Positions 1-11,015 of a DNA stretch of 64,000 nt are shown one piece after another. Under the pieces are notes generated by a model. That model did no database searches. It saw only the letters and a list, made by a program, of their open reading frames with translations, and had not been told where the DNA came from. A program made the position numbers and the translations under genes. Source of the stretch: Forficula auricularia (taxonomy: Eukaryota; Arthropoda; Insecta; Dermaptera; Forficulidae); contig JALMQS010000819.1 of assembly GCA_024734495.1 (NCBI GenBank), forward strand, positions 390,437-454,436, read 5' to 3'. The stretch's first letter is position 1. Every line of letters starts with the position of its first letter.

Positions 1-360
1 TGTGGAACTTTTTGAAGATGTAATTTATTATGAACACTAAACATAGGTATTCGATATTAAAAAAAAATGAGCACGCCTTGTATTTATGCAACCTATTTGT
101 CTCTGTAGGCTGCCTTTAACAACAAAATAGGCGAAAAGTGAATACATATCGATTATTATATTATAAAATCTTAACATCGATGGGATCCAACTTACTAATT
201 GTCAGAAGGCCGTTATTTTAACCACTGCCCTATAATTGATTTAGATTAAAGGATGAATTACAATTAATTCTATCCCATTCCGGCACTTCTTCTTATAACA
301 TCCATTGCAGAAAAGAATGGTTCAAACCGAGTTGTGATCCTCGTTTGGAAGTAGGTGTTC
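1..360. other. AT-rich unique-looking sequence
   Basis: No reading frame, splice-bounded exon or clear repeat is visible. It leads directly into the 20-bp minisatellite that follows. Confidence 0.4.
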
Positions 361-368
361 ACCTCTCT

Positions 369-569
369 GGAAGTATTTTGGAAGTACTTGGAAATATTTG
401 GAAGTACTTGGAAATATTTGGAATTACTTGGAAATTTTTGGAATTACTTGGAACTATTTGGAAGTACTTGGAAATATTTGGAAGTACTTGGGAACATTTG
501 GAAGTACTTGGAAATATTTGGAAGTACTTGGGAATATTTGAAATTAATTGGAAATATTTGGAAGTACAA
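369..569. repeat. 20-bp minisatellite, about ten units
   Basis: About ten tandem copies of a 20-bp unit close to GGAAGTACTTGGAAATATTT, with point variants such as GGAATTACTTGGAAATTTTT. Because 20 is not a multiple of 3, a stop-free unit stays open in all three frames. This explains overlapping open frames on both strands, which would encode Trp/Tyr/Leu-rich or Ser/Pro-rich 20-residue repeats. I read them as non-coding. The block just downstream (568-610) recurs near 40.35 kb. Confidence 0.95.
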
Positions 570-610
570 GTGGAAGTAGGTGTACAGCATATTAGGTCGC
601 GGTTCACCCA
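568..610. repeat. 43-bp flank of minisatellite, repeated at 40337-40379
   Basis: This segment runs AAGTGGAAGTAGGTGTACA, then ATATTAGGTCGCGGTTCACC. It matches 40337-40379 with three differences. The minisatellite therefore seems to be part of a dispersed element and not an isolated expansion. Confidence 0.8.
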
Positions 611-1300
611 TCAGTTCAAACCATCTGGGAAAGTCAATCTTTTCTTTTATTTAAACCGGGACAATTAACTGTCCCGAAATAATTTGTCGAAACACCGGAA
701 CCAGAAAGTTAAAAGCGGGATAATTCCGGGCAAACCGGGACGTATAGCATTCTATTTAAAAATGAATGTAAAAAAATTCTCACTTCATTAGAAGATTATA
801 CATATTCGGCTATTAAGAATTCCAAAATATAAATGATTATAGGATATTAGGAGAATAAGAGAATGAAATGGAAAATGTTTTAAAGGGAAAATATAGATTA
901 TTAATAATGCTATACCTACATTCAAATCATAGTACGAACGCAAACTCGTCAAATGAAACAAATAATAAATAAAAAAATAACTTTGTTGAGTTTATAAAGA
1001 GATTATTTTCGGATAGAAAATATTTCCCAAAAATAGCGAGAGATTTATAAAATAAACTTTTCGAAGAAAAGTAGCCTGTTATCAAAATTAATCTTTTACA
1101 TTATATCGGTATTCAGAAACACACTTCGAGGGGGATTATTATATTCTGAGTTTGGGGTTAAGGATGAGACTTGAGTAAAGGCTCAACTTGTACAGAAAAT
1201 TTTTGAAAGAAGAATTTTTCGATCGTGGAGATCCGTATTTATATATATATATATTCTTTTTACTTTAACTTTCAATAATAATTAAAGTTAAAGTATCAAT
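611..1300. other. AT-rich non-coding stretch
   Basis: No exon-like block is visible. It includes a short TA microsatellite near 1240-1252. Nothing else can be supported. Confidence 0.4.
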
Positions 1301-1311
1301 TATTAATGATT

Positions 1312-1394
1312 AGTATATGTTTATTTGTATCAAACATAAGAAAATCTCATTGATTTCTACTTAAGCATCAACAACTGGGCTCTTCTCGAGAAAC
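1312..1394 (+). repeat. Dispersed repeat family R1, copy 1
   Basis: The consensus is TATATGTTTATTTGCATCAA, then roughly AGAGGACAACCTCATTGATT, CTTTATGAATCAACAATTCT and ACTC. Other copies lie at 4134-4214 (+), 35283-35365 (+), 51097-51165 (-) and 61016-61086 (+). No terminal repeats are obvious and the family is unnamed here. Confidence 0.65.
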
Positions 1395-1724
1395 TAAATC
1401 CTTTTCAATTTTTTATTTTATTATTGATTTTACATTATATAGCGATATTTTTAATCACCATAAAATAATTCTTTTAAAATAAAAAAAATTCGTGTAGAAA
1501 ATGTAAATTCCTATTTTAACCTGGATAAGAAAGCATTGGAAATGTTTTTTTTTCTTCTGGTTGTTGTTCTTTTAATGTTGTGTAAAATTGACTTTTAACT
1601 TAACTCTTTATTTTTATTCTCTCATCTTGGTTTGTTTTTAAATTACCTACTTGATTTAACAACATTAATGTTCTATGAAAATTTATTTAATTTTCTTTAT
1701 TTTTAATAGTAAAAAAAAAAATTT

Positions 1725-1795
1725 GAACTTAAGTTTCCAGATTGGAAAACTCGAACTCGCACCTTTCTCGCTCAGCTCGGCCAAATGATCATAAT
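1725..1795 (-). repeat. Possible tRNA-derived (SINE) remnant
   Basis: Read on the - strand it has TTTGGCCGAGCTGAGCGAGA, like the A box of class II (Ser/Leu) tRNAs, then GCGAGTTCGAGTTTTCC, like a B box. It is too degenerate to be a functional tRNA gene. Confidence 0.35.
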
Positions 1796-1799
1796 TAAT

Positions 1800-2588
1800 A
1801 ATACGGTGTATTATTTTTTTGTTTGATGCGACCAAATCTAACGTCCTTGCTCTATCGAATAAGAGAAGTGATCAAATCAAAGGGTGTATACGAAGTATAC
1901 CCGAATCTTTAAATATTTAAGAGTCGAAAAAGGCCAGAAAAGAGTTCTAGTGTACAGAAGTTATGGGTATTGTCAAATGAAGTGGTTCGGCACTTCTCCA
2001 ATTTGGCTATTAGGAGTAGACGGATCGCATGCTAGGTGCAAAACAAGTGGGAACGATTGATTTTGCCTCATCGGAGCACATGACATATATATTTTATAAA
2101 ATAAAGAAAGCGCAGAAACGGGTTTTCTCTGGTCCAGCGTGTCAAAGAAGTCGATAAAGTTATAGGGTAAATTTCAAAATAATTAAATAAATACAAATCA
2201 GAGATTTTTTTATAACCTCAGATACTTGAACCCATTTAACAGATTAGTATGATATATTTTTTATTCATTATTAGTTTTAATGCAGTTCAAATTTGTACCC
2301 TGAGAAAGCCTTGAACTTTGGGATTCTGCTTTTACCTGACAACGCTATACACTCGGCCAACCCAGATTCTATAGACCGTGGTGGTCAGACTTTTTTTATA
2401 CAGGGTGATTCAAAACTTATAGTAAAAATTTCGTGGGGAGGTAGGGATGACGTCAGGAAACCGATTTCAGATAGGAAAGTATGTCCGCAAATGCAGGTAG
2501 GGCGGCACGATCTTAGGCCAGTGGGGTCAAAAATTGGAAAGTGATGTAGGCCTACCGGAGGGTCTGGGGGTATAGAATACGTGGACAA
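1800..2588. other. Non-coding stretch without a supported gene
   Basis: Short open frames around 2293-2588 overlap on both strands and show no recognisable domain. The composition becomes more GC-rich toward the transposon end at 2590-2645. Nothing else is assigned. Confidence 0.35.
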
Positions 2589-2589
2589 A

Positions 2590-2645
2590 TTCCTAGGGGG
2601 GGGGGTCAGCTGACTCCCCTGACCCCACGGTTCCGCCGTCCCTGT
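2590..2645. mobile_element. Solo DNA-transposon terminus
   Basis: A G run is followed by GTCAGCTGACTCCCCTGACC and then CCACGGTTCCGCCGTCCCTG. Ends of this type, closing in GCCGTCCCTG, are common termini of non-autonomous DNA transposons in arthropods. The opposite terminus is not visible nearby, so this is a fragment. Assignment to a superfamily is uncertain. Confidence 0.35.
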
Positions 2646-2649
2646 GCGA

Positions 2650-3733
2650 GGGCGCTATGTGTACCCATTCAGTGTACAGCTCGCCCGACCACTCCCGCAT
2701 ACAAGTTTATATGTGCCATACATCTCAATCACCTTTTTAACCTTCTTACATAAAAGCTGGTGTTGGTAAATAGGGAGGAACAAGCGTAGTATTTGCTTTG
2801 AACAGAGAAATAAAATCAAAACTGATGAAATTCGTTACTTGCGATTTTCTATTGCGCCACGTTTTGCGCATGCCCCCTTGATTGGCTATTCCTGCTATAG
2901 ACTATAGAGAATCATTATATTTATCAAACTCAATTTGAAAATAATTATAAAACAGAATAAGTCATCTATAATTCATTTTATATTATCTCTCCGAGATCAT
3001 CTATTTAAAAGAAAAAATAATTTGAGGATTTTTAAAAAAATAATTCCATAATTAATTATAGACTAGTAAAAATATATTCACCCCTTTATAATATTTATGA
3101 AAGGATAAGTGTTTAAATATTGAAAATAATCGCTATGTATTTTATTTATTCATATACTAATACTTATTCCTATTGAATAATTTTAGCAATTTTTAATAAA
3201 AATTGAAATATTCGAATATTTTTCATGTTATTTTTAGTATAATCCTCTCGGGAATGAGTAAGAGAACATTTGATTGAATGTCCCACATATATAATTCGTA
3301 AGTGTAAGTATGTCGGTCACGCTTGTTTTGCCAATTCCCTATAGAGAATCGGCATGGGACTTTTACGAAATATTGAGAGAGGAAAAATAATGTAATTTAA
3401 AAATAAAGAGAGAATTCCAAAGAAAATGTAAATCAAATGAAAATTAGCTAAAAATTCATTGTAGAGAGAAGTACATAGATTGACAATCATTTGCAAATAA
3501 ATAATGTTTTCGTCCAATCGGGTATTTTAATACATGAGAAATAAGAGATAGAATAATTAAGTAACTAAAGAGACGACCTGCTTACTACTATACTACTACA
3601 ACAAAACAAATTTATCTGAATCCAGGAGAAATAACATCTAATATTTATAATTAAAAAGTGTGATAATGAACGTCAAACCTTCGAAACTATAGTCTCAACT
3701 AAACATATAGTTATATATAAAATATAAATAAGT
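2650..3733. other. AT-rich non-coding stretch
   Basis: I see no exon, tRNA-like or inverted-repeat structure here. The open frame at 3317-3517 on the - strand has no recognisable features. Confidence 0.4.
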
Positions 3734-3734
3734 A

Positions 3735-4106
3735 TATGTTGCAGTAAAAAAAACCGTTTTTAGTAAGAACAGGTTCTTACTATAGTTAAAAGGCGTTTCA
3801 CTGAATACCTTTGGGGCAAATAGAATTTACTGATGTTAGTTAAGTTTCTTTATTTTAAAAAATTAAAAAAAAAAATGTCAAAAATTAAAAATAAAGTTGT
3901 AGAGAATATAATTTTTGACATTTTTATTTAAAAAATTTTGAATATAAACAGCCAAAATGAAGGAAGGTCAAAAATGAAGATTCTAGACCTTTGAACCAAA
4001 CTCAACTGACATCAATAAATTCTAGTTGTCACAAAGATATTCATTGAAACTCGTTTTAACTAGTAAGAACCCGTTCTTACTAAAAACGGCTTTTTACTGC
4101 AACATA
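3735..4106. mobile_element. TIR MITE family M1, copy 1
   Basis: The ends are TATGTTGCAGTAAAA and TTTTACTGCAACATA. The inverted similarity continues inward for about 85 bp per side through blocks such as GTAAGAAC and GTTTCACTGAATA. The interior is AT-rich with no open frame. A second copy (34910-35289) has the same ends and flanking TA dinucleotides, which suggests a Tc1/mariner-like origin. No transposase is present. Confidence 0.85.
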
Positions 4107-4133
4107 TGCATATTTAGATTTGATATATACCTA

Positions 4134-4214
4134 GGTATATGTTTATTTGCACCAAGCAGAGAACAACCTCATTGAATTCTCTTTATGAATCAACAATTCT
4201 ACTACTCCCGGCAA
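4134..4214 (+). repeat. Dispersed repeat family R1, copy 2
   Basis: It starts GGTATATGTTTATTTGCACC and runs to ATTCTACTACTCCC. It lies 28 bp beyond MITE M1. The 35.3 kb copy of R1 also directly follows the M1 copy there, so M1 may have inserted beside or within R1. Confidence 0.65.
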
Positions 4215-4481
4215 AAAAAATATGTCCAATTAAATGAAACTAATATTTATATTAGAATATTTTGAGGTAAAAATTTGGAAGTTTTGGGATACACTTTTGC
4301 ATAAGTACATATTAAATTACTAAAATTACATTAGTGTTCACTTGATATTTACTTAGAACCAAAAAGTGTTTCCCAATACCTCTAAATTTAATTTTTACCC
4401 CAAAATATTCTAGTATGAATAAATAAGGGAACAGAGCTGTCTACTTGGTACAAATATTTATAACTTATTTTGGAGGCTGGT

Positions 4482-4497
4482 GGGGGGGGGGGGGGGG
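4482..4497. repeat. Poly-G run of about 16
   Basis: An uninterrupted G tract in otherwise AT-rich DNA. Its exact length is prone to sequencing error. Confidence 0.9.
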
Positions 4498-4499
4498 TT

Positions 4500-5400
4500 A
4501 AATATTAAATTAAATATGATTTCAAATAGTTTATTAAACACAGAAACATTTCATGATTTGTTTTATAAGTTTTATTTCATGGCCCTCATTCGACCTGGCC
4601 CCTGTGACTTTGCACTTGTTGCACCTTCCTTATACGGGATTCCTCATGAATATTACTTAACATACCCTCCTAGCATAGGACAGATTTAAGGGCTTTCTCA
4701 GGCAAATTTAGACTTCTCTCAAAAAAAAATAAAAATATTAGTGATATTTCAATCTAAACCAAAAATGTTCATGGAAAATCATTTCTATTGTATATTCCAA
4801 ATTAAAGAAAGATTAAAAAATTGAGATGTTTTCTAGAAGTTTTAAATTGAAGGGTTTCCAAATCGAAATCTTTTTATTTATTTTTTTTAATCAAGTTCTA
4901 AATTTTTTTTACTTAGAGAAAGTGGTGTAGGTTTTAGGTGAAACATGATTTTACTTTATTAATCAAGTTCTAAGAGTGAGCTAGAAAACCCTAAAATTGA
5001 AATGAAAGATCAAACATCGATTTAAAATATTGATGTTTCATATCTAAGGCGCCATGAAAATGTTCCAAAAATGGCCTTTTTGAGGCTTTGACTGAAAATA
5101 CCTTAAAATTCTGACATGTTGTAAAAAATCTAAAAATGACACGAGAATCAGGGTAAAATTCTAAAAAAAAAAAACTTCTACTGGATAGTGAAATTACTAT
5201 TTTTAACGACTTAGAAATTTTAATATAATTTCATAAGAATTCAATTTTTTAGAAATATGTTTTATGTATGCCCTCGGTAAGGAACTAATCTCAATCGTTC
5301 AGAAACCATTTTTCAATTTTTATGTTTTTATATCTTTATTTTATTAATGTGTTCGAGGGTGTGTAAATTGGTGCAGAGGATGGATCAACCTGTCAAATTT
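4500..5400. other. Non-coding AT-rich stretch
   Basis: Several short T/A runs and no exon-like block. A short open frame at 4480-4689 begins inside the poly-G tract and has no recognisable features. Confidence 0.4.
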
Positions 5401-5402
5401 TT

Positions 5403-5480
5403 GGAGTGAGTCGAGTTTGAACCTCCTGCTCTATAGGGGAGCATTTTATCAAACTCTCAGACAAGACAACGTGACCCCAG
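5403..5480 (-). repeat. tRNA-derived SINE head
   Basis: The - strand reads CTGGGGTCACGTTGTCTTGT, CTGAGAGTTTGATAAAATGC, then GAGGTTCAAACTCGACTC. The second part resembles an A box and D arm. GGTTCAAACTC resembles a B box (GGTTCGANNCC). The length of about 76 nt fits a tRNA-like head. Mispairing in the acceptor arm argues against a working tRNA. Confidence 0.5.
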
Positions 5481-7470
5481 AAAATACGTTAATTGTTCGA
5501 AATTTCAATTAAGGTAGTTCTTTCGCGACAATCCACACAAAAAGTTTTAGCCTCGTAACCACTCTATACATATAAACGGTACTAAAATTTTAGGTTATGT
5601 TTTTTAATGTGACTGTACTTCTCACACTACTATATCCTCTATATGAATACACACATACTATGATATTTTATGCCAATAATTATTATCCACTAAAGTTTTA
5701 GAGTATTTTGTTTAAAATTTTTAATTATTTCATATTTTCGTGGCCTTTTCTTTTACTCCTCTATATTACTCGTTGCAACGTTGCCGGATCATTTCCAAGC
5801 GACTGTTCTTATATTCCCACCACTAAAAATAATCGCCCAAATATGTTTTTTTTCTTATCAAAACTATGATGTAAATAATTTCAATTTTTTTTTTTTTTAA
5901 TTTTCTTCGAATATATTATTCTAACAAATATTAGTTTTTCATCAAGATGTTGAAAGCTCTTCAATCGAAAAAAAAGAAAAGAACCAACATTTTCCCACCT
6001 TTTCCCATGCTATCCATATGCACAAAAATTTCATTTTTAATTGCAATTATTTCATGTTTGGTGTGGTAAATTGTCTTCAAATTTTAACAGTGTGTTTATT
6101 ATGCTTTTAATGACTTATATTCCAAGTTTCGAAGACTTCTTGAACTAGTGATTTTGTGAAAGAACTGCCTTAATTCATCTACTAACTTGATTGAACTTTT
6201 GCTTTCTAATATTTGATTTCATTTACGATGGTATTTATCCAAATCCATATTCGTGGTACTAATTCGAATTTCATTGGCGATGCATGTTTTGATTTCAGCA
6301 TTGATCACTTTTTCCGATTTAAACACGTATAAAATATAGACCACCTTTTCTAATTAATGCCCCAAATGGTGCGTATTTAATATCTTAAAGGGGCACACAC
6401 CTTGGTCCTAGCTCTTTTGTTCTGCAGAATCGTTCCGCCACCCTTTCTACCACTACACGACCCTTTTCGATATTGCCTTGCGAAATTGAATCACAATTGA
6501 ATAATATTTAGTCGGACTCCTCTCGCTGAGATTATTTGCATTTGATTTCAATAATAGGGGCATTAATATTCTAGAGGTGAAGGTAATGCAATCTCAATAT
6601 AATACTATATATGTATATATATTATTTTGGATTAGTATTGCTTTTAAGGATAGTGTCTACCTCTACAATTGTCAAGGATTAAGAGCTTAGGGTTGTTTTC
6701 AAAAGTCCCTCCTGGAACATTAGCTTTCCATACTACAAACTCGTTTAACCACAAACAAAACACAGACATAGAAAGATAGCAATCATGCAAATGAAGACAT
6801 GTATCATTAGATTATTAGATATACGTTTTATTTTTTTCATAAATCTAACGATAATAGAGATCAAGGGAGATAGTTTACTTTGATTTTCATCTAAAATTGT
6901 TAATGAGCTTGTAACTAGATGAATGATAATAAATGAAAATAATAATAAAAATAATAATTTACAACTTTTTTTTTTAAGTGAGTTGATATTCATAATGAAT
7001 TTAATTTAGAATAGGTACGTACTAAACTTAACTAACTCTTAAAAATAAAAAATATAAAATAAAAAGATTATATAGTGTCAATGGTTTAATATAGGTTTTG
7101 TAAGTCTTTAAGGATTACCTTTAGTATATATAGGGAACAACAAAAAATGATATTTTTAAGAGATACTAATTTTATATCGTAAAAATGTATAGGTGTTTGT
7201 GAATCTGTGGGATAGAAAAAAAAATTATGTGAGCTCATTTTGAGGAAAGGCCAATAAGAATATTAAAACAAAATTTTAAATTTATTTATTTTACATAAAA
7301 ATTAAGAGCCGAAATTGAATTGTGTTTGAATCAGGCCGAAAATTCAGAAGGATTCCAAAAATATTTGAATTAGAAATTTTCATAATAAGAAAGCTGAAAT
7401 TTACTATGAAAAATAAATATTAATTATAGTTATTAGAAATAAATAACTTTTTTTTCATATTTATACGATG
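5481..7470. other. AT-rich intergenic or intronic stretch
   Basis: I find no exon with supporting splice sites and no clear terminal repeats. The 82-codon - strand frame at 6745-6993 is hydrophobic and low in complexity, and is probably chance. Confidence 0.4.
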
Positions 7471-7477
7471 TTTATTC

Positions 7478-7514
7478 AGCAACATTCGGCCTCCAATCGA
7501 GGCTTCCTCATGCT
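7478..7514 (-). other. Hammerhead-like motif, degenerate (H1)
   Basis: The - strand reads GAGC, ATGAGGA, A, then hairpin GCCTC-GATTG-GAGGC, then CGAATGTT and GCTG. The outer arms AGC/GCT pair for 3 bp. The core has AUGAGGA where CUGANGA is expected, and GAAU in place of GAAA. It is recognisable mainly by comparison with the other copies. Confidence 0.45.
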
Positions 7515-7519
7515 CTAAA

Positions 7520-9170
7520 GTCTTCAATATAAAAATAGAAATAGGTGTAATTAAAATAAAGGATACAAAATATGCACTCTTTGTGATAGATTGGGAGGAT
7601 TTAATGTTTTACCATAATACTTATAAACATATTTTGAATGATTTTTGTATATGTGTGTTTTAAGATGACAAAGAATAATTAATTCTACTATTACTTGTAG
7701 TGGGTAATTTGTAGAGCATGAAGAAGTTTCAAGTAGAGATAAAACGTTGTTAAATAAACATTTTATTAGTATTTAAAATAATTTTTGTTCCCAAGAATTA
7801 ATACGTATTTCAATTTGCATAATGGAACAGAACACAGTAATTAATAAATATTAATGAAAAATGAAATTTAAATTTTTGTTTAATTTTAATGTACAATGAG
7901 AGAACCTTTCAACTATATATTGAAAGATGAAAGAAAATATCTTGATAAACTCATGACGTAATACACTGTTGCGTTGATTTTTGCTCAAATTTTTAATTTT
8001 TAATCGACTATAGCTTTTAATTTTTCTGTCTTTTTCACAATAAAAAAAACAATATTTTTATTTTGAATTAATAAAAAACAATATCCAACGATTTTATTTA
8101 CTTTGACTTTCCTACGAAGAAAGAAATTGAGTAATATGTTACACGGCATCTTCATAAATGAGTTATCTCCTAAAGACAGTGTGTAGTGATAAAATATTTA
8201 CTGGTATTGTAATTTCACTCGTGTTAGTTTCATCTCACTTAAAGTGATTAGCAAAGGCTTAAGCAAGATAATGGAGATTAAGATATTTCATATCCACAAG
8301 AATCGAAAGACGACACCTTCAAAGATTTATATCATTCCCAAGTTTGATCAATTAAAAAAAATATATAAAAAATAAAAAAATGTTTTGATCATAGTTCTCT
8401 TCAAAGTACTTGTAAAATCGACTCATAAATTGAGTTTTTTGATAATTTTTCTTAATAAATTTAAAGAGCATCACTTAATAAAATAATAGTATTGTCAAAA
8501 ACCGGTCACTCAAAAAAATTAATAATATAACAAAATACAAAACTGGATTAGAGCAAAACGCGAATCTCGATGAGGTCCAAGTTTCCAATCACAGCAGATG
8601 CATTTATCTATAATATAATATTTTATTTATTTTCTAATTTAATTTAATACATAAATTGCCTATGGACAAGAAACTGTTATGATTATACCACAAGGCTTTG
8701 TAAAAAATCATTTTCGAACTTTGGGTGGCGTGATAAATAGTGAAGTGTTTAGATAACAAAATACAAAACGTTTCATTCCCAATTTGATAATCATTATCAA
8801 GTAACAAAACTCGCGTGAGACTGACTTTAAATCTCTTTATAATCTGAATTAAAAACCAAATCCTCTAAAATCTATTATTCTGAACAAAGGTGAATGTGTA
8901 ACAAAAATCATGTATTATATTTCTAAAGACAATTTTTATGTTTGGTTACTGGGTTTATTATTAGAGACATCTCTCCCAAATTAATCATGAATATGAAAAT
9001 ATCATTACGTTTTCTCTATATATTAATCGAGTTGTTATGATAGAGAAATAAGGGAGAAAATGACCTCAAAAATTATTTGCTTTTTGGTTATTCGTAAGCT
9101 TAGTACTATTAATTTAATAAAATTATAATTTTTATTAAGAAAAATGATTAAATATCAATTAAATAAATAT
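7520..9170. other. AT-rich non-coding stretch
   Basis: No open frame, tRNA-like block or long inverted repeat was seen upstream of the exon at 9177. Confidence 0.4.
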
Positions 9171-9176
9171 GCTTAC

Positions 9177-9249
9177 CGTAGGCCAGGCTCGTGGAGGCGT
9201 TGAAGAGATGAGCCGTCTCCGCCACTACAATCCAAGCTACTCTCTCCAA
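9177..9249 (-). CDS. Candidate internal exon, unknown protein (73 nt)
   Basis: On the - strand a T-rich tract ending in TTTAG precedes the block and GTAAGCAT follows it, so both splice sites look good. The block is much more GC-rich than its surroundings. Frame 1 is open and gives LERVAWIVVAETAHLFNAST followed by SLAY, leaving one base (phase 0 to phase 1). A second frame (GESSLDCSGGDG...) is also open, so the frame is not proven. The start LxxxxW(I/F)VxAET is shared with the - strand exon at 52348-52425. I do not recognise the protein. It could be a distant exon of the 57-51 kb gene or part of a related gene. Confidence 0.5.
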
Positions 9250-9307
9250 CTAAAAAAAAAAAGATAACATATTAATTTATTAATTTATTAAAAAGTTAAA
9301 AAATTAA

Positions 9308-9450
9308 TCTGAACCTGCTTTTGGCGTTTTTAAAGTAGTAAAATAAATAGAGTTCTGGTTTGACTTAATGGGGACGCCTGTACATAGGCAACCGGGTGAA
9401 CTAAAAATAAAAGAATGTGAAAATTGTGCGCCCTTGAGAGAGGGAAGCCT
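9308..9450. repeat. Conserved block B1, copy 1
   Basis: The core GACGCCTGTACATAGGCAAC, then CGGGTGAACTAA, is nearly identical to 58421-58444. Weaker similarity covers about 80 bp upstream. GCCT-6 nt-AGGC forms a hairpin whose stem is identical while its loop varies (GTACAT versus GTTTAT). It lies about 60 bp from the - strand exon, on that exon's upstream side. It could be a repeat, a structured RNA or a duplicated regulatory or exon block. Confidence 0.55.
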
Positions 9451-9607
9451 TGGCGACCCGATTCAAAAAAATTTTACTAAAAAAATCGTTTATCTTCTAA
9501 AGTCTAAACCATTAGAATAAAATATTAATTTTTTTTAAATTGAAGGGTTGTTTTTGTCTCAAATATAATAAAACAATAATTTCAATAACTATTTGAATTA
9601 TTTAATT

Positions 9608-9658
9608 GATAACTATACAGTTTCGGTCACCACTGGTTGACCATCCTCAGTAGTTATC
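9608..9658 (-). other. Hammerhead-like motif, best-preserved copy (H2)
   Basis: The - strand reads GATAACTA, CTGAGGA, T, then hairpin GGTCA-ACCAGTGG-TGACC, then GAAA, CTGTA and TAGTTATC. The outer arms are perfectly complementary over 8 bp and abut the core on both sides. CUGAGGA and GAAA match the hammerhead cores C3UGANGA and G12AA. GUA is a valid NUH cleavage triplet. Two departures are visible: one extra U before the stem II helix, and a stem III of at most two pairs with a one-base loop. Confidence 0.6.
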
Positions 9659-10032
9659 TCGTTCAAGAACCGGAATTTGTCATTTCACATGAAACATTCA
9701 TTCCCAAATCTTCAATACAGATACATCACACAATTCATTACAATCACACACATATATTTATATATATATAGCAACAATTTATAAAAACATTTATCACTGA
9801 ACCAGAAACTATTTTGAATTTAAAAAAAAATTTAAATCAAATCACTTAAGTTCTGGCAGAATTTTAATAAAATATTAATATATGGAAGGTTCATAGCTAA
9901 AGTCTAGAGATTCATTTCTGAGAAAACAGTTCTCAAAGTTGATTAGTTGCAATTAATTAGCAAATGGCTCCTAAGTGTTCTTGTTGGCCCAATGGTGAAT
10001 AAATATTGAACTATGAAATTGATTCACTAGTA

Positions 10033-10496
10033 CAGGTGTGTCAAACTGGCGGCTCTCGGGCCGCATCAGGCCAGCGGCTTCATTTTTGTGGCCCCTTAAG
10101 AAAATTGGAGAGAATGAAGATTTTATAAAAAAATGTTTTGTATTGATATAAATAAATAACAGGTATACAAACCCAAGATAAATTATTCCGTTCGACTTGT
10201 GTGTTAATTTAATAGCTGGCCAAAATTTCTATGGCCCACATAAATATTACTTATCACATAATTTTTTTTTTTTTTAATGATATTGATGAGAGAAGGAGAT
10301 ACACCAGAAGGTGGATCCCCTAAAGGCCTGTATGGGCTGGCCCCTCAATCGTGAAAAGAACAGAGCAGAAGGAAAAGAAGCCGATCACGAGCCAATCTCA
10401 GAAACTTAGATACAATTCAATATCCAATTTACCAAGGTTTTAGGGGCTTCGAGCAGTGGTAATCATCATGGCCTGCAACAGAGTTTGACACTTCTG
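10033..10496. mobile_element. hAT-type MITE
   Basis: The ends are CAGGTGTGTCAAACTGGCGG and CAGAGTTTGACACTTCTG. This matches the widespread hAT terminus in which GTGTCAAACT is followed by a GGCC-rich segment. The flanking 8-mers CACTAGTA and CATTAGTG agree at 6 of 8 positions, as expected for an old 8-bp target duplication. The interior has no transposase frame. Confidence 0.75.
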
Positions 10497-10751
10497 CATT
10501 AGTGCAAAGAAAATATATCGTTTTTACTCTATCATCGCTATGGGCGTACCTAGGTTTTAGATAAGAAATTTAGAAAAACTATATTAACTATAAGAAATAC
10601 ATTGTTAATATTCATTCTTTTTCATTAATTGATTTTCAGTAAGTATTTATATTTTTTTTATTCAAAGTTTTTAAGAATCACTGTACTAGATGAAGGAGGA
10701 GATATCAGCCAAAGATGGAATCACTGGGTTCAATAAAACACCTTTAATAAG

Positions 10752-10790
10752 ACGTTTCGGCCTGAATTTTATTTGGCCATCTTCAGTCAA
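10752..10790 (-). other. Hammerhead-like motif, left arm (H3)
   Basis: The - strand reads CTGAAGA, T, then GGCC-AAATAAAATTCA-GGCC, then GAAACGTC. Core residues CUGAAGA and GAAA are intact and GUC is a standard cleavage triplet. Outer arms pair poorly (three pairs at the core, one of them G-U). Confidence 0.5.
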
Positions 10791-11015
10791 TAGACAAAAT
10801 GCGGTACACATATGTGATCGAACCAAGCCTTATCAAAAATAAAAAATTTTTTAGCTTCTTGTAAATTTATAACGTACCTGGACCCCAAAGCTTTAGAATG
10901 AAACTTTTGGGTCCAGGCACGTTATAAATTTACAAGAAGCTAAATTTTTTTTTATTTTTGACAAGGCTTGGTTCGATCACATATGTGTACCGCATTTTGT
11001 CTATAACTCCTAATT

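Noticed and set aside
345..668. Overlapping open frames of 74-107 codons on both strands
   Set aside because: They are produced by the stop-free 20-bp minisatellite unit, which is open in every frame.
9373..9404. Helitron 3' end (hairpin followed by CTAA)
   Set aside because: The hairpin-plus-CTAA spacing fits, but weak similarity between the two copies continues past CTAA and the expected T after the end is missing in one copy.
9308..9450. Spliced-leader or 5S rRNA gene
   Set aside because: Only part of a 5S-like order of words is seen, there is no full-length 5S, and no Sm site or donor arrangement fits a spliced-leader gene.
10033..10496. Protein-coding region in the GGCC-rich part
   Set aside because: The GC richness belongs to the hAT MITE terminus and no frame is open across it.
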